64,000 bases of DNA from Methylobacterium cerastii (GTDB taxonomy: Bacteria > Pseudomonadota > Alphaproteobacteria > Rhizobiales > Beijerinckiaceae). The DNA lies in the NCBI RefSeq assembly GCF_022179125.1, contig NZ_BPQG01000044.1, forward strand, positions 62,001 through 126,000, given 5' to 3'. Below are positions 26,570-37,396 of this stretch, in pieces (within the stretch, counting starts at the first letter, position 1; each line of letters starts with the position of its first letter). The position numbers were made by a program, and so were the translations under genes. The notes below the pieces were generated by a model that had not been told where the DNA came from, ran no database searches, and saw only the letters and a list, made by a program, of their open reading frames with translations.

Positions 26570-26631
26570 ACCGCGACGCATGAACCGTAGGACATGGGCG
26601 ACGTTGCTCCGGGACCCCAAAGGAGCCGCCG

Positions 26632-26937
26632 ATGCGCCGCCTGATCTTGAGCTGCCTGCCGACCTGTCTGCTCCTCGCCGCCGGCCCCGCCGAGGCCCAG
26701 CGCGTCGACACCACGACGCTCACCTGCGCCCAGGCCCGCGGCGCCGTCGCCCGCGCCGGCGGCATCGTGCTCGGCACCGGCGGCCCGACCTACGACCGCT
26801 TCGTGCGCGACCGCAGCTTCTGCGAGGCGACGGAGGTCACGCGCACCGCCACCGCGCCGACGCGCACCGACCCGAAATGCTTCGTCGGCTACACGTGCAT
26901 CGAGCCGGGCTACGACGACTGGTTCGGAGACCGCTGA
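26632..26937 (+). CDS. Small secreted hypothetical protein
   Basis: 101 aa. Signal peptide (LILSCLPTCLLLAAGPAEA, cut near residue 23). The mature protein has cysteines in LTCAQA, FCEAT, KCFVG and YTCIEP, suited to two disulfides. The segment VARAGGIVLGTGGPTYDRFV is characteristic but the family's function is unknown. ATG 26632 follows AAAGGAGCCGCCG, a strong ribosome-binding site. It is 62 bp after the acyltransferase gene. Confidence 0.75.
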   Translation: MRRLILSCLPTCLLLAAGPAEAQRVDTTTLTCAQARGAVARAGGIVLGTGGPTYDRFVRDRSFCEATEVTRTATAPTRTDPKCFVGYTCIEPGYDDWFGDR

Positions 26938-26965
26938 CCCGCAGCCCGTCTCACTGCAGCCCGTC

Positions 26966-27523
26966 TCAATGGAAGAACGGCAGGGCGTGCGGGGCGAGGT
27001 AGCCGAAGGCGAGCAGCACCGCGCCGGCTGCGCCGAGCAGGCCGCCGGCGAAGACCAGGGCCACGATGCCGGTGATTACCTCGGCCGAGGCCAGCACGAT
27101 GCCGATCTGGAAGGCGGCCGAGGCGAGTTCGTAATGGTGGTAGCGCAGCAGCGAGAGGTCGCGGTGCGCTTGCGCGGTCTTGGCCTTCTCGGCGAGCTCC
27201 TTGCGGCCCTCGCCGGTGGCGGGCTCGGAATCCCAGCGCGCCATGGTCTTGGCCCACTCGGCGCGCTTGGCCGCGATCGCCTCCTGGTTCGGCCCCGGCG
27301 GCACCAGGGCCACCGCTTCGTCGGCGGTCTTCAGCACCGTGGCGCGGATGGTCCGCGCCTGGAAGAACGCCCACTGGTTGGCCGCCTCGACGTTCGCGCC
27401 GATCGCGTCGGTCTGCGCCGCCTTGCCCAGCGTCTCGCTGAAGGCGAGGAACAGCGCCAGCACCGAGATCAGCAGCGCGACGCGCTTGTTCGACCCACCA
27501 CCCGCTCCGTGACCACCCGACAT
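26966..27523 (-). CDS. DUF4337 family membrane protein
   Basis: 185 aa. Seen: a short Gly-rich head, TM1 at about residues 14-30 (RVALLISVLALFLAFSE), the conserved block NVEAANQWAFFQARTIRATV, a soluble helical middle, and two C-terminal TM helices (from FQIGIVLASAEVITG). The layout and the ANQWAFFQAK-like motif are those of DUF4337. Function is unknown. It is convergent with the small secreted gene. Confidence 0.85.
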   Translation of the reverse strand: MSGGHGAGGGSNKRVALLISVLALFLAFSETLGKAAQTDAIGANVEAANQWAFFQARTIRATVLKTADEAVALVPPGPNQEAIAAKRAEWAKTMARWDSEPATGEGRKELAEKAKTAQAHRDLSLLRYHHYELASAAFQIGIVLASAEVITGIVALVFAGGLLGAAGAVLLAFGYLAPHALPFFH

Positions 27524-27681
27524 CCGCCCAAAGCTCCCCGTTGATTCGTGCGGGCGCAGTCACAGCCCATCCGGCCTGCGGATGCAACGCGGCCGAGCTT
27601 CTAGGCCGATCCCCCGGCACCGCTTAAGGTCCGGCGCGGCCCGATTCGCGGCCCCCGATCGTCGTTTCCGGAGGACGCGTG

Positions 27682-28239
27682 ATGCGCATCGCTACCCTCA
27701 CCCCCGTGACCCTCGCCGTCTTGACCCTCGCCCTCGGATTGACCGGGCCCGTCCGCGCCCAGGCGCCGGCGCCGGCGAAGCTGGTGCCCCAGGTCACCCT
27801 CGATCCGGCGCGGCTGGCGGCGGCGAAGGCGGTCGTCGCCCGCGCCCAGGGCGACCGCGACACCACGCTTCAGGCGATGACGGCGCCGATGACCGCGATG
27901 GTCCAGCAGATGGGGCTCAAGCAGCCCGATCGGGCCAAGGTCATGGTGCAGGAGGTGATCATGCCGATCCTGTCGGCGCATTACGACGAGCTGCTCAACC
28001 TTCAGGCGATCTCGTTCGCGGCGGTGCTGTCGAAGGAAGACCTGGAGGCGATCGCCGCGTTCTACGACACGCCGGCCGGCCGCAACATGGCCAAGGCGCA
28101 GCCGCAGCTGGCCCAGGCCCAGCTGTCGGGCATGCAGCACTGGATCGGCAGCCTGGCCGGCGAGATGCAGACGAAGCTCCAGGCCACCGCCGAAGCTCAT
28201 GGCTGGGCGCCGGGCGGAAACCGGCCGAAGCCGAACTGA
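27682..28239 (+). CDS. DUF2059 domain-containing exported protein
   Basis: 185 aa. Signal peptide (LTLALGLTGPVRAQA), then a helical DUF2059 domain with LSAHYDELLNLQAISFAAVL and LSKEDLEAIAAFYDTPAGRN. In the family this domain is periplasmic with no assigned reaction. ATG 27682 is preferred over an adjacent GTG at 27679 because the GGAGGA site at 27669-27674 is spaced better. It is convergent with hemA; the gap between them (28240-28306) contains GC-rich hairpins that could end both transcripts. Confidence 0.85.
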   Translation: MRIATLTPVTLAVLTLALGLTGPVRAQAPAPAKLVPQVTLDPARLAAAKAVVARAQGDRDTTLQAMTAPMTAMVQQMGLKQPDRAKVMVQEVIMPILSAHYDELLNLQAISFAAVLSKEDLEAIAAFYDTPAGRNMAKAQPQLAQAQLSGMQHWIGSLAGEMQTKLQATAEAHGWAPGGNRPKPN

Positions 28240-28306
28240 GCCCCAGGCTCTTTGCGCGGCGCGCCGCCCGCTCCGCGCGGGGGCGCCTGCTCCGCGCGGG
28301 CGGTGC

Positions 28307-29605
28307 CTACTCGGCGGCCTGCGCGAACACCGTGCCGGCGCGCGGCAGGTCGAGGGTGTCCCAGGTCTCGACCAGCGCCGCGGTCAGCGTGGCGATGCGG
28401 GCGTCGTCGTGGAACGGCGAGGGGGTGATGCGCAGACGCTCGGTGCCGCGCGGCACCGTCGGGTAGTTGATCGGCTGGATGTAGATGGCGTGGCGCTCGA
28501 GCAGGTGGTCGGCCGCCGCCTTGCACAGCTCGGCGTCGCCGACCATCACCGGCACGATGTGGGTCTCGGTGGCGAGCACCGGCAGGCCGGCTTCCTCCAG
28601 CGCACGCTTGGTCGCGGCGGCCTGGCGCTGGTGCGCCTCGCGCTCCCCGTTCGAGCGCTTGAGGTAGCGCACCGAGGCCCGCGCCGCGGCCGCGATCGCC
28701 GGCGGGATCGCCGTGGTGAAGATGAAGCCCGGGGCGAAGCTCCGCACCGCGTCGCAGAGGGCGGCCGAGCCGGTGATGTAACCGCCGACGCACCCGAACC
28801 CCTTGGCGAGCGTGCCCTCGATCACGTCGACGCGGTGCATCACGCCCTGGCGCTCGGCCATGCCGCCGCCGCGCGGCCCGTAGAGGCCGACCGCGTGGAC
28901 CTCGTCGAGGTAGGTCATCGCGCCGTATTTTTCGGCGAGGTCGCAGATCGCGCCGATCGGCGCCACGTCCCCGTCCATCGAGTAGACGCTCTCGAAGGCG
29001 ATCAGCACGTTGCGGCCGGCGGCCGCGATCAGCAGCTCTTCCAGGTGCGCGACGTCGTTGTGGCGGAAGATCCGCTTCTCGCAGCCTGCGTGGCGCACGC
29101 CCTCGATCATCGAGTTGTGGTTGAACGCGTCCGACAGGATCAGGCAGTCCGGGATCAGCTTGGCGATCGTCGAGATGCCGGCCTGGTTCGAGACGTAGCC
29201 CGAGGTGAAGACGAGGCCGGCCTCCTTGCCGTGCAGGTCGGCGAGCTCGCGCTCGAGGTCGACCAGCGGCGAGTTGTTGCCGGCGATGTTGCGGGTGCCG
29301 CCGGCGCCGACGCCGCAGCGCCGCGCCGTGTCGGTGAGCGCGGCCACCACCTCCGGGTGCTGGCCCATGCCGAGGTAGTCGTTCGAGCACCACACGGTGA
29401 TCTCGGAGGTCGCCCCGTCGGGCCGCCGCCAGTTCGCGATCGGGAAGCGCCCGGCGATCCGCTCGATGTCGGCGAAGACCCGGTAGCGGCGCTCGCCGTG
29501 CAGGCGCGCCAGCGCGCCCTGGAAATGCGCCTCGTAGTCGTTGCCGCGAACCGGACCCTGCGCGTGCGCGTGGGCTGGGGAGGAGGCAGGCCGGGTCTCG
29601 GGCAT
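28307..29605 (-). CDS. hemA: 5-aminolevulinate synthase
   Basis: Condenses glycine and succinyl-CoA to 5-aminolevulinate, the first step of tetrapyrrole synthesis by the C4 pathway used in alphaproteobacteria. The 432 aa include an N-terminal extension of about 22 residues ([10 protein letters not shown]). Seen: [63 protein letters not shown], and the PLP lysine Lys268 in [14 protein letters not shown]. The glycine/succinyl-CoA recognition regions are intact. A shorter start is possible, but 29605 is the first supported ATG. Confidence 0.97.
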   Translation of the reverse strand: MPETRPASSPAHAHAQGPVRGNDYEAHFQGALARLHGERRYRVFADIERIAGRFPIANWRRPDGATSEITVWCSNDYLGMGQHPEVVAALTDTARRCGVGAGGTRNIAGNNSPLVDLERELADLHGKEAGLVFTSGYVSNQAGISTIAKLIPDCLILSDAFNHNSMIEGVRHAGCEKRIFRHNDVAHLEELLIAAAGRNVLIAFESVYSMDGDVAPIGAICDLAEKYGAMTYLDEVHAVGLYGPRGGGMAERQGVMHRVDVIEGTLAKGFGCVGGYITGSAALCDAVRSFAPGFIFTTAIPPAIAAAARASVRYLKRSNGEREAHQRQAAATKRALEEAGLPVLATETHIVPVMVGDAELCKAAADHLLERHAIYIQPINYPTVPRGTERLRITPSPFHDDARIATLTAALVETWDTLDLPRAGTVFAQAAE

Positions 29606-29939
29606 GGATATCCTTGGGGCTGGCCGGCGTCGGACGCGAGGTCGTCGCGGCTGGCCTTGTTCGGATGCCGAGGGCGCGCCTGCGGACCCTGAGAGGCCCG
29701 GCGCACCCGATCGCGCATCGGGTGAATGAGGAATCCGGCGGCCTCGCGTGGCGCCGCCGGACAGGAAGATACAGCCGGATCTAGAATCGGTTCAAGGTGA
29801 CGAGGCGTCATCCCTGCCTTGCAGGGCGTCGGGGTGCGTCCGGCCCCGCCGCGTGTGCGGATTGTGAGGTGCCCGACGACGACTTAGGAGTCCAAGGCGA
29901 CGATGGGTCGCGAGGACCGGAACGACGTCGCTTGAAGCC
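29606..29939. other. Intergenic region upstream of hemA
   Basis: Divergent promoter space of about 330 bp between hemA and a small ORF. No repeat, RNA gene or clear operator was recognised. Confidence 0.4.
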
Positions 29940-30122
29940 ATGACGACGAAGAACGACGAAGCCCGCGCCGAGCGCTTGAAGGCGGCGCTCCGCGAAAACC
30001 TGCGGCGGCGGAAGGGGCAGGTCCGCGGCCGCGGCGAGGCGGCGGAGCGCGACGACTCGGCTGCGGACGCTGCGCAGCCGGACGAACCGGACGGGCCGGC
30101 TTCCGAGGCGCCGTCAACCTGA
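29940..30122 (+). CDS. Small conserved hypothetical protein upstream of murA
   Basis: 60 aa, very basic at the front ([20 protein letters not shown]) and acidic at the end. Small Lys/Arg-rich proteins of this kind sit upstream of murA in many Rhizobiales, which supports it as a real gene. Function is unknown; RNA or nucleic-acid binding is possible. The ribosome-binding site is weak. Confidence 0.6.
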   Translation: MTTKNDEARAERLKAALRENLRRRKGQVRGRGEAAERDDSAADAAQPDEPDGPASEAPST

Positions 30123-30376
30123 CGACAGGTCGCCGAGCCGCGCAACGATCGCGTCCGGACGCCGACCGCGCCCGCGTCGCGGCAGCGGACGGATCCACAC
30201 CCGTCGACGTCCTGCGAGCCGCCCGGCATGCAACCCCGGACCGGCCAGCGCGTGCATCGGTCCCCTTTCGGACAAAACTCGCCTATAGGCTGCGCGCAAG
30301 CATGGGCGGCGAGCGCCCTGAGGGGCAAGGCCGGCGGCGCGCGGAACGAGGCGCGGCGCGTGAGGATCACGAGACC

Positions 30377-31666
30377 ATGGACCGCATCCACATCACCGGC
30401 GGCGTGCCGCTCAACGGCACGATCCCGATCTCGGGGGCGAAGAACGCCGCCCTGCCGCTGATGATCGCGAGCCTGCTCACCGGCGACACCCTGGAACTCG
30501 CCAACGTTCCGCGGCTCGCCGACATCGCCGCGCTGACCCGCATCCTCGGCAACCACGGCGTCGACCACATGGTGGTCGGCAAGCGCCCGGGGCAGACCAC
30601 CGAGACCGGCCAGACCATCCGGCTCACGGCGTCGAACGTCATCGACACAACGGCGCCCTACGAGCTGGTCTCGACCATGCGCGCGAGCTTCTGGGTGGTC
30701 GCGCCGCTGCTCGCCCGCTTCGGCGAGGCCAAGGTCTCGCTGCCGGGCGGCTGCGCCATCGGTACCCGGCCCGTGGACCTCCTGATCATGGCGCTGGAAA
30801 AGCTCGGCGCGCAGATCGAGATCGATGCCGGCTACGTCGTCGCGCGTACGAAAAACGGCCTGCGCGGCGCCGAGATCGACTTCCCGAAGGTCACCGTCGG
30901 CGGCACCCACGTGGCGCTGATGGCGGCCTCGCTCGCCTACGGCACCACGGTGATCTCCAACGCCGCCCGCGAGCCGGAGGTGGTGGATCTGGCCGACTGC
31001 CTGATCAAGATGGGCGCCCGCATCCAGGGCGCCGGCACGCCCCGCATCGTGATCGAGGGCGTCGCCCGCATGAACGGCGCCCGCCACGAGGTGCTGCCCG
31101 ACCGGATCGAGACCGGCACCTACGCCATGGCGGTGGCGATGACCGGCGGCGACGTGGTGCTGGAGAACACCCGCGCCGACCTGCTGCACTCGGCCCTCGA
31201 CATCCTCTCGACCACCGGCGCCGAGATCACCCAGGTTCCCGGCGGTATTCGCGTCCGGCGCAACGGCGCCGGGATCGCGGCGGTGGACGTGACCACCGAC
31301 CCGTTCCCGGGCTTCCCCACCGACCTGCAGGCGCAGTTCATGGCGCTGATGACGCTGGCCAACGGCCAGTCGCAGATCCGCGAGACCATCTTCGAAAACC
31401 GCTTCATGCACGTGCAGGAGCTGGCCCGCCTCGGCGCGAAGATCCGCCTCGAGGGGGATCTGGCCATCGTCGAGGGCGTGGAGCGCCTCAAGGGCGCGCC
31501 CGTGATGGCGACGGACCTGCGCGCCTCGGTGTCGCTGGTGATCGCGGGGCTGGCGGCCGAGGGCGAGACCCAGATCAACCGGGTCTACCACCTCGACCGT
31601 GGCTTCGAGGCCCTGGAGGCCAAGCTCGCCCGCTGCGGCGCGCGGATTGAGCGCGTGCGGGCCTGA
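30377..31666 (+). CDS. murA: UDP-N-acetylglucosamine 1-carboxyvinyltransferase
   Basis: First committed step of peptidoglycan synthesis: transfers enolpyruvate from PEP to UDP-GlcNAc in the cytosol; the target of fosfomycin. The 429 aa are full length. Seen: [20 protein letters not shown] with the conserved Lys/Asn, the active-site loop [11 protein letters not shown] with Cys126 (equivalent to E. coli Cys115), [15 protein letters not shown], and the C-terminal [18 protein letters not shown]. The retained Cys implies fosfomycin sensitivity. ATG 30377 gives the family start MDRIHITGG. Confidence 0.98.
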   Translation: MDRIHITGGVPLNGTIPISGAKNAALPLMIASLLTGDTLELANVPRLADIAALTRILGNHGVDHMVVGKRPGQTTETGQTIRLTASNVIDTTAPYELVSTMRASFWVVAPLLARFGEAKVSLPGGCAIGTRPVDLLIMALEKLGAQIEIDAGYVVARTKNGLRGAEIDFPKVTVGGTHVALMAASLAYGTTVISNAAREPEVVDLADCLIKMGARIQGAGTPRIVIEGVARMNGARHEVLPDRIETGTYAMAVAMTGGDVVLENTRADLLHSALDILSTTGAEITQVPGGIRVRRNGAGIAAVDVTTDPFPGFPTDLQAQFMALMTLANGQSQIRETIFENRFMHVQELARLGAKIRLEGDLAIVEGVERLKGAPVMATDLRASVSLVIAGLAAEGETQINRVYHLDRGFEALEAKLARCGARIERVRA

Positions 31667-31949
31667 GGCCCGAAAGCCCGAGCTTCGGCCGGGCCGCAAT
31701 CGGAGCGGTGCGGGGCCGGCCGATCGCGGGCAGTGCCGGTTGGGCGTGCTTCTGAATTTGCGAGACGAGAATCGATCGACGTCAATCGGTTTCACGAGCC
31801 GTCAAGAAAGAAGGCAGATTTTATTCTTATCATCATCGTGCGTCAGGCGTATTGCTTGGACGATAAGCTTCGGTCTCCGGCAAGAAATTTTAACGCATAC
31901 CTGCGACAAGATCTGGCTCAAGCTCTTCGAGCATCTTCGAGACGGATCG

Positions 31950-34106
31950 ATGTCGGTATTCTCACGCCTCGAGGCACGCCTGCCCGCCATGACCATCGGG
32001 CTCGCTCTCCTGAGCGCCACGGCGATGGGCGGGTACAGTTGGTACTCGGCCCGGGCCGGGTTGGTGGATGCGGCACGCGAGCGGCTGCAACTCGCCGCCG
32101 ACGCGCGGCGCGATGGGGTCGAGCTGGTCGCCGACCGCATGCAGGCCGACTTCCTCACGGTGGCGGCGCACCCGCAGGTGGTGTCGAACGTCGCCGACCT
32201 GATCGAGACGCTCGATCCCGCGAAGCCCGACTATGCCGGCCTCCTCGCCGCCTTCCGGGCGCCCGAGACGGCCGCGGCCCGCATCGCGCTCGACGGCACC
32301 GCGACCAACACGATGTACGGGCGGCGGCACGCGAAGGTGCAGGAGGTCGGCCGCAAGCTTCTGGCGCAGGCGGGCTACGCCGACCTGCTGGTGCTCGATG
32401 AGGGCGGGCGCGTCGTCTACACCACCACCAAGGGCGAGGACTTCGCCCGTCCGGTCTCCGATCCGGCGCTGCGGGGAACGGGGCTCGCGCGGCTGTTCGA
32501 GCGTCTCAGGGCGGCCGATCCCGAAGCCGCCCTGTTCGAGGACTTCGCGGCCTATCCGGTCGACGCCGGGCCATCCGCCTTCATCGGCCGCGCGGTGACG
32601 AAGCGCGCCAACGTCGCCATGGGCACGGCGCAGGCGGCCGAGCGCATCGGCTACGTCGTGATGCGGGTCGGGCCGGCCCTGTTCGACCGCACCCTGTCGA
32701 AGCGCACCGGCCTCGGCGAGACCGGGCAGATGCTCTCGGCCGGCGCCGACGGCCTGCTGCGCACCCAGCCGCCGCTCAACCCGGACGCGAAGGCCGGCAG
32801 CCCCCTGGGCGCGCTCGGGATCGCCCCGAGCCGCCTCACGGAGGGGCGGCCGTTCGACTTCGAGGCCCCGCAAGGCCGGCGCCTGGCGGCGTCCTCCGTC
32901 GTCTCGGTGCTCGGGGCGCCCTGGACGGTGATCGCCGAGCAGAGCTTCGGCGAGGCGATCGGCGCCGTCTCGACCCTGTCGCGCACGCTTGCCCTGGTCG
33001 GGCTCGGGGTGCTCGCCGGCACCGCCGTCCTCGGCCTGCTGCTGGCCCGATCGATCGTGCGGCCGCTCGGCGCGCTCACCGCGGCGCTCAAGGCCCTGGC
33101 CGCCCGGCAGGCGCTGGAGCAGGTGCCCGGCAGCACCCGGCGCGACGAGATCGGCGACATCGCCCGGGCCGTGGTGACCATCCGCGACGTCTCCCTCGAG
33201 GAGGCCGCGGCGCAGTTGAAGACGACCGAGGCCACCCGCTTGCGCGAGGAGCAGGCGCGCCGCGCCCTCCTGCGCGACCTCGCCGAACGCTTCGAGCGCT
33301 CGGTCGGCGGCATCGTCGCGCGGGTCGCCGGCTCGGTGGCCGGGCTGCAGGCCGCCTCGGGCGGCATGCGCGACGCGGTCGAGGGCACCTCGCAACGGTC
33401 GAGCAGCGTCGCGACCACCGCCAACGAGACCGCCCAGAACGTCAACACCGTCGCCGCGGCGGCCGAGGAGCTCGGGGCCACGGTCCAGGAGATCGGGCGG
33501 CAGGTCGAGCAGGCGGCGGAGATGTCGGACGGCGCGGTGCGCGAGGCGACGCGGACGCAGGCCGCCATGGACGCGCTGGCCGCGGCCGCGACCCGGATCG
33601 GCGACGTCGTCGGCCTGGTCTCGACCATCGCCGGCCAGACCAACCTGCTGGCGCTCAACGCCACGATCGAGGCGGCGCGCGCCGGGGAGGCGGGCCGCGG
33701 CTTCGCGGTGGTGGCGGCGGAGGTGAAGGACCTGGCTTCGCAGACGGCGCGGGCAACGGGTGAGATCGGCCAGCAGATCGCCTCGATCCAGGCAGCCGCG
33801 GGCGAAGCCTCCGAGGCGATCCATGCGATCGCCGGGCGGATCGAGGCGATGAACCGGGTGTCGACCAGCATCGCCGCCGCGGTGGAGGAGCAGGGCGTCA
33901 CGACCCAGGAGATCGTGCGCAACATGGGCGAGGCTTCGGCCGGGACCAGCGCGATGACGGCGGACATCGCCGCGGTCGCCAGCGCCGCGAACGCAGCCGG
34001 CAGCGAGGTCGCGGCGGTGCTGCTCGCCTCGAACGCGCTGGCCGGCCAATCGGAGGAACTGCGCGCCGAGGTCGGCAGCTTCCTGGCGGGCGTCCGCGCC
34101 GCCTGA
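31950..34106 (+). CDS. Methyl-accepting chemotaxis protein
   Basis: 718 aa. Order: cytosolic tip, TM1 at about 14-34, a large periplasmic sensor of about 300 residues (Cache-like, with [17 protein letters not shown]), TM2 at about 340-360, HAMP ([20 protein letters not shown], then [12 protein letters not shown]), then the signalling domain with the hairpin tip [20 protein letters not shown] near residue 560. The tail ends [10 protein letters not shown] with no CheR pentapeptide. The ligand is unknown and no che genes are adjacent. A lower-GC leader of 283 bp precedes it. Confidence 0.95.
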   Translation: MSVFSRLEARLPAMTIGLALLSATAMGGYSWYSARAGLVDAARERLQLAADARRDGVELVADRMQADFLTVAAHPQVVSNVADLIETLDPAKPDYAGLLAAFRAPETAAARIALDGTATNTMYGRRHAKVQEVGRKLLAQAGYADLLVLDEGGRVVYTTTKGEDFARPVSDPALRGTGLARLFERLRAADPEAALFEDFAAYPVDAGPSAFIGRAVTKRANVAMGTAQAAERIGYVVMRVGPALFDRTLSKRTGLGETGQMLSAGADGLLRTQPPLNPDAKAGSPLGALGIAPSRLTEGRPFDFEAPQGRRLAASSVVSVLGAPWTVIAEQSFGEAIGAVSTLSRTLALVGLGVLAGTAVLGLLLARSIVRPLGALTAALKALAARQALEQVPGSTRRDEIGDIARAVVTIRDVSLEEAAAQLKTTEATRLREEQARRALLRDLAERFERSVGGIVARVAGSVAGLQAASGGMRDAVEGTSQRSSSVATTANETAQNVNTVAAAAEELGATVQEIGRQVEQAAEMSDGAVREATRTQAAMDALAAAATRIGDVVGLVSTIAGQTNLLALNATIEAARAGEAGRGFAVVAAEVKDLASQTARATGEIGQQIASIQAAAGEASEAIHAIAGRIEAMNRVSTSIAAAVEEQGVTTQEIVRNMGEASAGTSAMTADIAAVASAANAAGSEVAAVLLASNALAGQSEELRAEVGSFLAGVRAA

Positions 34107-34272
34107 GCGGCGCGGGTCGTTCGGCGGCTCGGCCCTGGGGGCCGGCGCGCTCCCGACCGAAGGCGGGGATCGGGGAGGGATCATGCTCTCCGAGCTCGCC
34201 GAGGACAGCAGCTCGCCCAGGACGCTCGCACCAGCCCGCGCGGTTCGCGGCGCCGAGGGCCTAAAACACGAA

Positions 34273-34301
34273 GGGCCGCCCGACCCGATGGCTGGACGGC
34301 C
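34273..34301 (-). terminator. Probable terminator of the small secreted gene at 34325
   Basis: Imperfect GC-rich hairpin (GGGCCG...CGGCCC arms). On the minus strand it is followed by TTCGTGTTTTAG. It is placed 24 bp past the stop of the leftward gene. Confidence 0.6.
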
Positions 34302-34324
34302 CCCGCAAGGCGGGATCGCGGCGA

Positions 34325-34663
34325 TCAGCGGCCGATGGCGCCGCGCTTGAAGCCGAAGCCCGGGACCTCGCAGCCGCAGGACGAGTTGAACGGCGCCGGG
34401 CGGGTCACGCAGTTGCCGCGGGCGGTGACGCAGATGCTGCCGCCGCGGCCGCCGCCGCGGAAGTCGTCGCGGTCGCGGCGGCGCTCGTAGCGGTCCTCCT
34501 CGTAGTCGCGACGGCGCGGGCGGTCTTCGTCGTAGCCGCGGTCGAACCGGCGCGGGCCGCCGTACTCGTTGCCGTAATACTGGGCGCTGGCCCCGGTCGC
34601 GCCGAGGGTCGTCCCGAGGGTCAGGGCGGCGATGGCCGCGAGGGTGTAGCGCTTGATGGTCAT
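34325..34663 (-). CDS. Small secreted hypothetical protein, Arg/Asp-rich
   Basis: 112 aa. Signal peptide (LAAIAALTLGTTLGATGASA, cut before QYYGNEY). The middle is an Arg/Asp/Tyr-rich disordered stretch (about residues 35-70). The C-terminal part carries four cysteines in ICVTARGNCV and SCGCEVPG. It looks like a conserved Methylobacteriaceae-type exported protein; function is not recognised. The start at 34663 is set by the signal peptide. Confidence 0.7.
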   Translation of the reverse strand: MTIKRYTLAAIAALTLGTTLGATGASAQYYGNEYGGPRRFDRGYDEDRPRRRDYEEDRYERRRDRDDFRGGGRGGSICVTARGNCVTRPAPFNSSCGCEVPGFGFKRGAIGR

Positions 34664-34946
34664 GGGATGTGTCCGTCTCCGGTCCGAGATCGACGTGGGG
34701 TCTACGATTGGCTGCCTGAACGGCGGCTGAGGCCGGCGCAACAGCTGTCTGCGCCCCGGCCTCGACGCTCAACGCGCCAGACTGCGCATCGGCCGTCCCG
34801 ATCCTCCGGTATGGTGGATGCGAGGCACCGGACACCATCCGCCGCGGCCCGTGCGACCCGGCCGCGGTTGCCGGAAGCGGCCGGCCTCGCTACTGACGCG
34901 GGCGAAAATGTTTCCCGTGAAACCCTCTCCGGAGCGGCCCGCCGAC

Positions 34947-35381
34947 ATGGAGCTTCTCAAGCTCGCCGCCCTCGACGCCGAGGACCTCACCGTGATCTCG
35001 GCGCACCTGCAGGATGCGGTGCTGAACGTCGCCGACCTCACGTTCCTAGCCGCCGAGCACCGCTTCGTGCTCGCGCTGCGCCGGTTCGATTGGCAGAGCC
35101 CGGAGACGCCGCGGCGACGGCTCGCCGGCCTGCATTTCGAGCGCGTGCTCGGGGTCCGCACCCGCGGCCTGACGCCGGGGGACGCGCCCTTGAGCCTGCT
35201 CGCGATCACCTTCGAGGAGACCGAGGCGCCCTCGGGCCTGGTCACGCTGCTGTTCTCGGGCCAGGCCGCGATCCGCCTCGAGGTCGAGTGCATCGAGGTG
35301 CGGATGAAGGACCTCGGCCCGGTCTGGGAGGCCGAGAGCCGCCCGGGCCACGCGGCGCCCGCGCCCGGCCCGTCGGCTTGA
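34947..35381 (+). CDS. DUF2948 family protein
   Basis: 144 aa cytosolic protein of unknown function, found upstream of hisD across alphaproteobacteria. Seen: LAALDAEDLTVISAHLQDAV, then RFDWQSPETPRRR, TFEETEAPSGLVTLLFSG and IRLEVECIEVRMKDLGPVWE. ATG 34947 is the family start; an in-frame ATG lies about 45 bp upstream. It is 38 bp before hisD, so an operon is likely. Confidence 0.88.
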   Translation: MELLKLAALDAEDLTVISAHLQDAVLNVADLTFLAAEHRFVLALRRFDWQSPETPRRRLAGLHFERVLGVRTRGLTPGDAPLSLLAITFEETEAPSGLVTLLFSGQAAIRLEVECIEVRMKDLGPVWEAESRPGHAAPAPGPSA

Positions 35382-35419
35382 GCCGTCGCGCCCCACACCA
35401 TCAAGAGAAGCACGCGCCG

Positions 35420-36715
35420 ATGATCCGCCTCGATAGCAGCGACCCGACCTTCGCGGAGGATTTCGCCCGGCTGCTCACGGTCAAGCGCGAGATCTCGGAG
35501 GACGTGGACGAGACCGTGCGCGGCATCATCGCCGGCGTGGTGAAGGGCGGCGACACCGCGCTCGTCGACTACACCCGTCAATTCGACCGGCTCGGCGAGG
35601 GCTTCACCGCGTCCGCCTTGCGGGTCACCGAGGATGAGATCGCCGCGGCGCTCCAGGCCTGCCCACCCGAGGCGCTGGAGGCTTTGCGCTTCGCCGCTGC
35701 CCGGATCGAGGCGTTCCATGCGGGCCAAGTCCCCGGCGACCGGATGGAGACCGACGCCCTTGGCGTCACCTCGGGCTGGCGCTGGACCGCGCTGGAATCG
35801 GTGGGGCTCTACGTGCCCGGCGGCACGGCGAGCTACCCGTCCTCGGTGCTGATGAACGCGATCCCAGCGCGCGTCGCCGGCGTGCCGCGGATCGTCATGG
35901 TCGTGCCGATGCCCGACGGGCAGTCGAACCCGTTGGTGCTCGCCGCCGCGCACCTGTCGGGCGTGCACGAGGTCTACCGCGTCGGCGGGGCGCAGGCGGT
36001 GGCTGCGCTGGCTTACGGCACCGAGACGATCGCCCCGGTCGCCAAGGTCGTCGGCCCCGGCAACGCCTACGTCGCGGCGGCCAAGCGCCGGGTGTTCGGG
36101 CAGGTCGGCATCGACATGATCGCCGGCCCCTCCGAGGTGCTGATCCTGGCAGACGGCCACGCCAACCCCGATTGGATCGCCGCCGACCTTCTGGCCCAGG
36201 CCGAGCACGATGTGGCGGCCCAGTCGATCCTGATCACCGACAGCGCGGAACTCGCCGAGGCCGTGGAGGCCGCCGTCGAGCGGGCGCTGACCACCCTGCC
36301 GCGCCAGGAGATCGCGCGGGCGAGCTGGCGCGACTACGGCGCGATCGTCCGGGTGAGGCACTTCGACGAGGCGGTGCCCCTGGTCGATCGCCTCGCGCCC
36401 GAGCACCTGGAGATCGAGACGCAGGACGCCGAGGCGCTGTCCAAGAAGATCCGCAACGCCGGGGCGATCTTCCTCGGCTCCCACACGCCCGAGGCCATCG
36501 GCGACTACGTCGGCGGCCCCAACCACGTGCTGCCGACGGCGCGCTCTGCGCGGTTCTCCTCGGGCCTCGGCGTCCTCGACTTCATGAAGCGCACCACGAT
36601 CCTCGCCTGCACGCCGGAGAGCTTGCGGGCGCTCGGCCCCGCGGCGATAACGCTGGGCCGGTCGGAGGGCCTCGAGGGGCATGCCCGCTCCGTCGCGATC
36701 CGGCTGAACCTGTAG
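35420..36715 (+). CDS. hisD: Histidinol dehydrogenase
   Basis: Zinc-dependent, NAD-linked four-electron oxidation of histidinol to histidine, the last step of the pathway. The 431 aa are typical. Seen: [53 protein letters not shown], the zinc/catalytic region [28 protein letters not shown] with the catalytic Glu-His, and [13 protein letters not shown]. The other his genes are not in the window, as usual for this alphaproteobacterial locus. Confidence 0.98.
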   Translation: MIRLDSSDPTFAEDFARLLTVKREISEDVDETVRGIIAGVVKGGDTALVDYTRQFDRLGEGFTASALRVTEDEIAAALQACPPEALEALRFAAARIEAFHAGQVPGDRMETDALGVTSGWRWTALESVGLYVPGGTASYPSSVLMNAIPARVAGVPRIVMVVPMPDGQSNPLVLAAAHLSGVHEVYRVGGAQAVAALAYGTETIAPVAKVVGPGNAYVAAAKRRVFGQVGIDMIAGPSEVLILADGHANPDWIAADLLAQAEHDVAAQSILITDSAELAEAVEAAVERALTTLPRQEIARASWRDYGAIVRVRHFDEAVPLVDRLAPEHLEIETQDAEALSKKIRNAGAIFLGSHTPEAIGDYVGGPNHVLPTARSARFSSGLGVLDFMKRTTILACTPESLRALGPAAITLGRSEGLEGHARSVAIRLNL

Positions 36716-36719
36716 GGGC

Positions 36720-37244
36720 ATGCGCACGATGTCGGAGGCCAAGGGGACTGAGACGCAGGCTGAGAAGCCGGCCGGCAAGGGCACGGACCGCCTGGTCTCG
36801 GTGGCGCTCGACGAGGACTCGATCGGCCGCGGCAACCCGGACCAGGAGCACGAGCGCGCCATCGCGATCTTCGACATCATCGAGGACAACCACTTCGCCA
36901 TCCCCGGTCGCACCGGCCCCTACGCGCTCCACCTCGGGCTCGTGGAGAACAAGCTCTCCTTCGCGATCCAGTCGCCGTCGGGCGAGCCGGTGATGACCCA
37001 CCTGCTGTCGCTGACGCCTTTCCGCCGGGTGATCCGCGACTACGAGATGATCTGCGAGAGCTACTACAACGCCATCCGCACCGCCTCGCCGACGCAGATC
37101 GAGGCGATCGACATGGGCCGGCGCGGCCTGCACAACGAGGCCTCGGAGACCTTGAAGGAGCGGCTCTCCGGCAAGGTCGACCTCGACCACGACACCGCGC
37201 GGCGGCTGTTCACCCTGATCTTCGCCTTGCACTGGAAGGGCTGA
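36720..37244 (+). CDS. UPF0262 family protein
   Basis: 174 aa. Uncharacterised family that sits directly after hisD in alphaproteobacteria. Seen: [58 protein letters not shown] and [15 protein letters not shown]. The first ATG (36720) begins 4 bp after the hisD stop; ATG 36729 is also possible. Confidence 0.92.
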   Translation: MRTMSEAKGTETQAEKPAGKGTDRLVSVALDEDSIGRGNPDQEHERAIAIFDIIEDNHFAIPGRTGPYALHLGLVENKLSFAIQSPSGEPVMTHLLSLTPFRRVIRDYEMICESYYNAIRTASPTQIEAIDMGRRGLHNEASETLKERLSGKVDLDHDTARRLFTLIFALHWKG

Positions 37245-37322
37245 GGTGGCGTTGCGCCGCCCCGAGCGCGCTCCGCCGAAGTGGGCACCGGTTCGGCGTC
37301 AGAGCGCGCGGCATCGCGGAGT

Positions 37323-37367
37323 CCCGGCATCGCTTCCGATCGCGACGCGATCGGAAGCGATGCCGGG
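37323..37367. repeat. Perfect 45-bp palindrome
   Basis: Two perfect 22-bp arms, the first starting CCCGGCATCGCTTCC, around a single central A (37345). The immediate left flank, GTGGGCACCGGTTCGG, resembles dispersed palindromic elements of Rhizobiales. It lies between the UPF0262 and phosphatase genes and would form a very stable hairpin in RNA or a cruciform in DNA. Confidence 0.85.
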
Positions 37368-37396
37368 TCCGCACCGACGCTGAAAGCCCACGCGCG

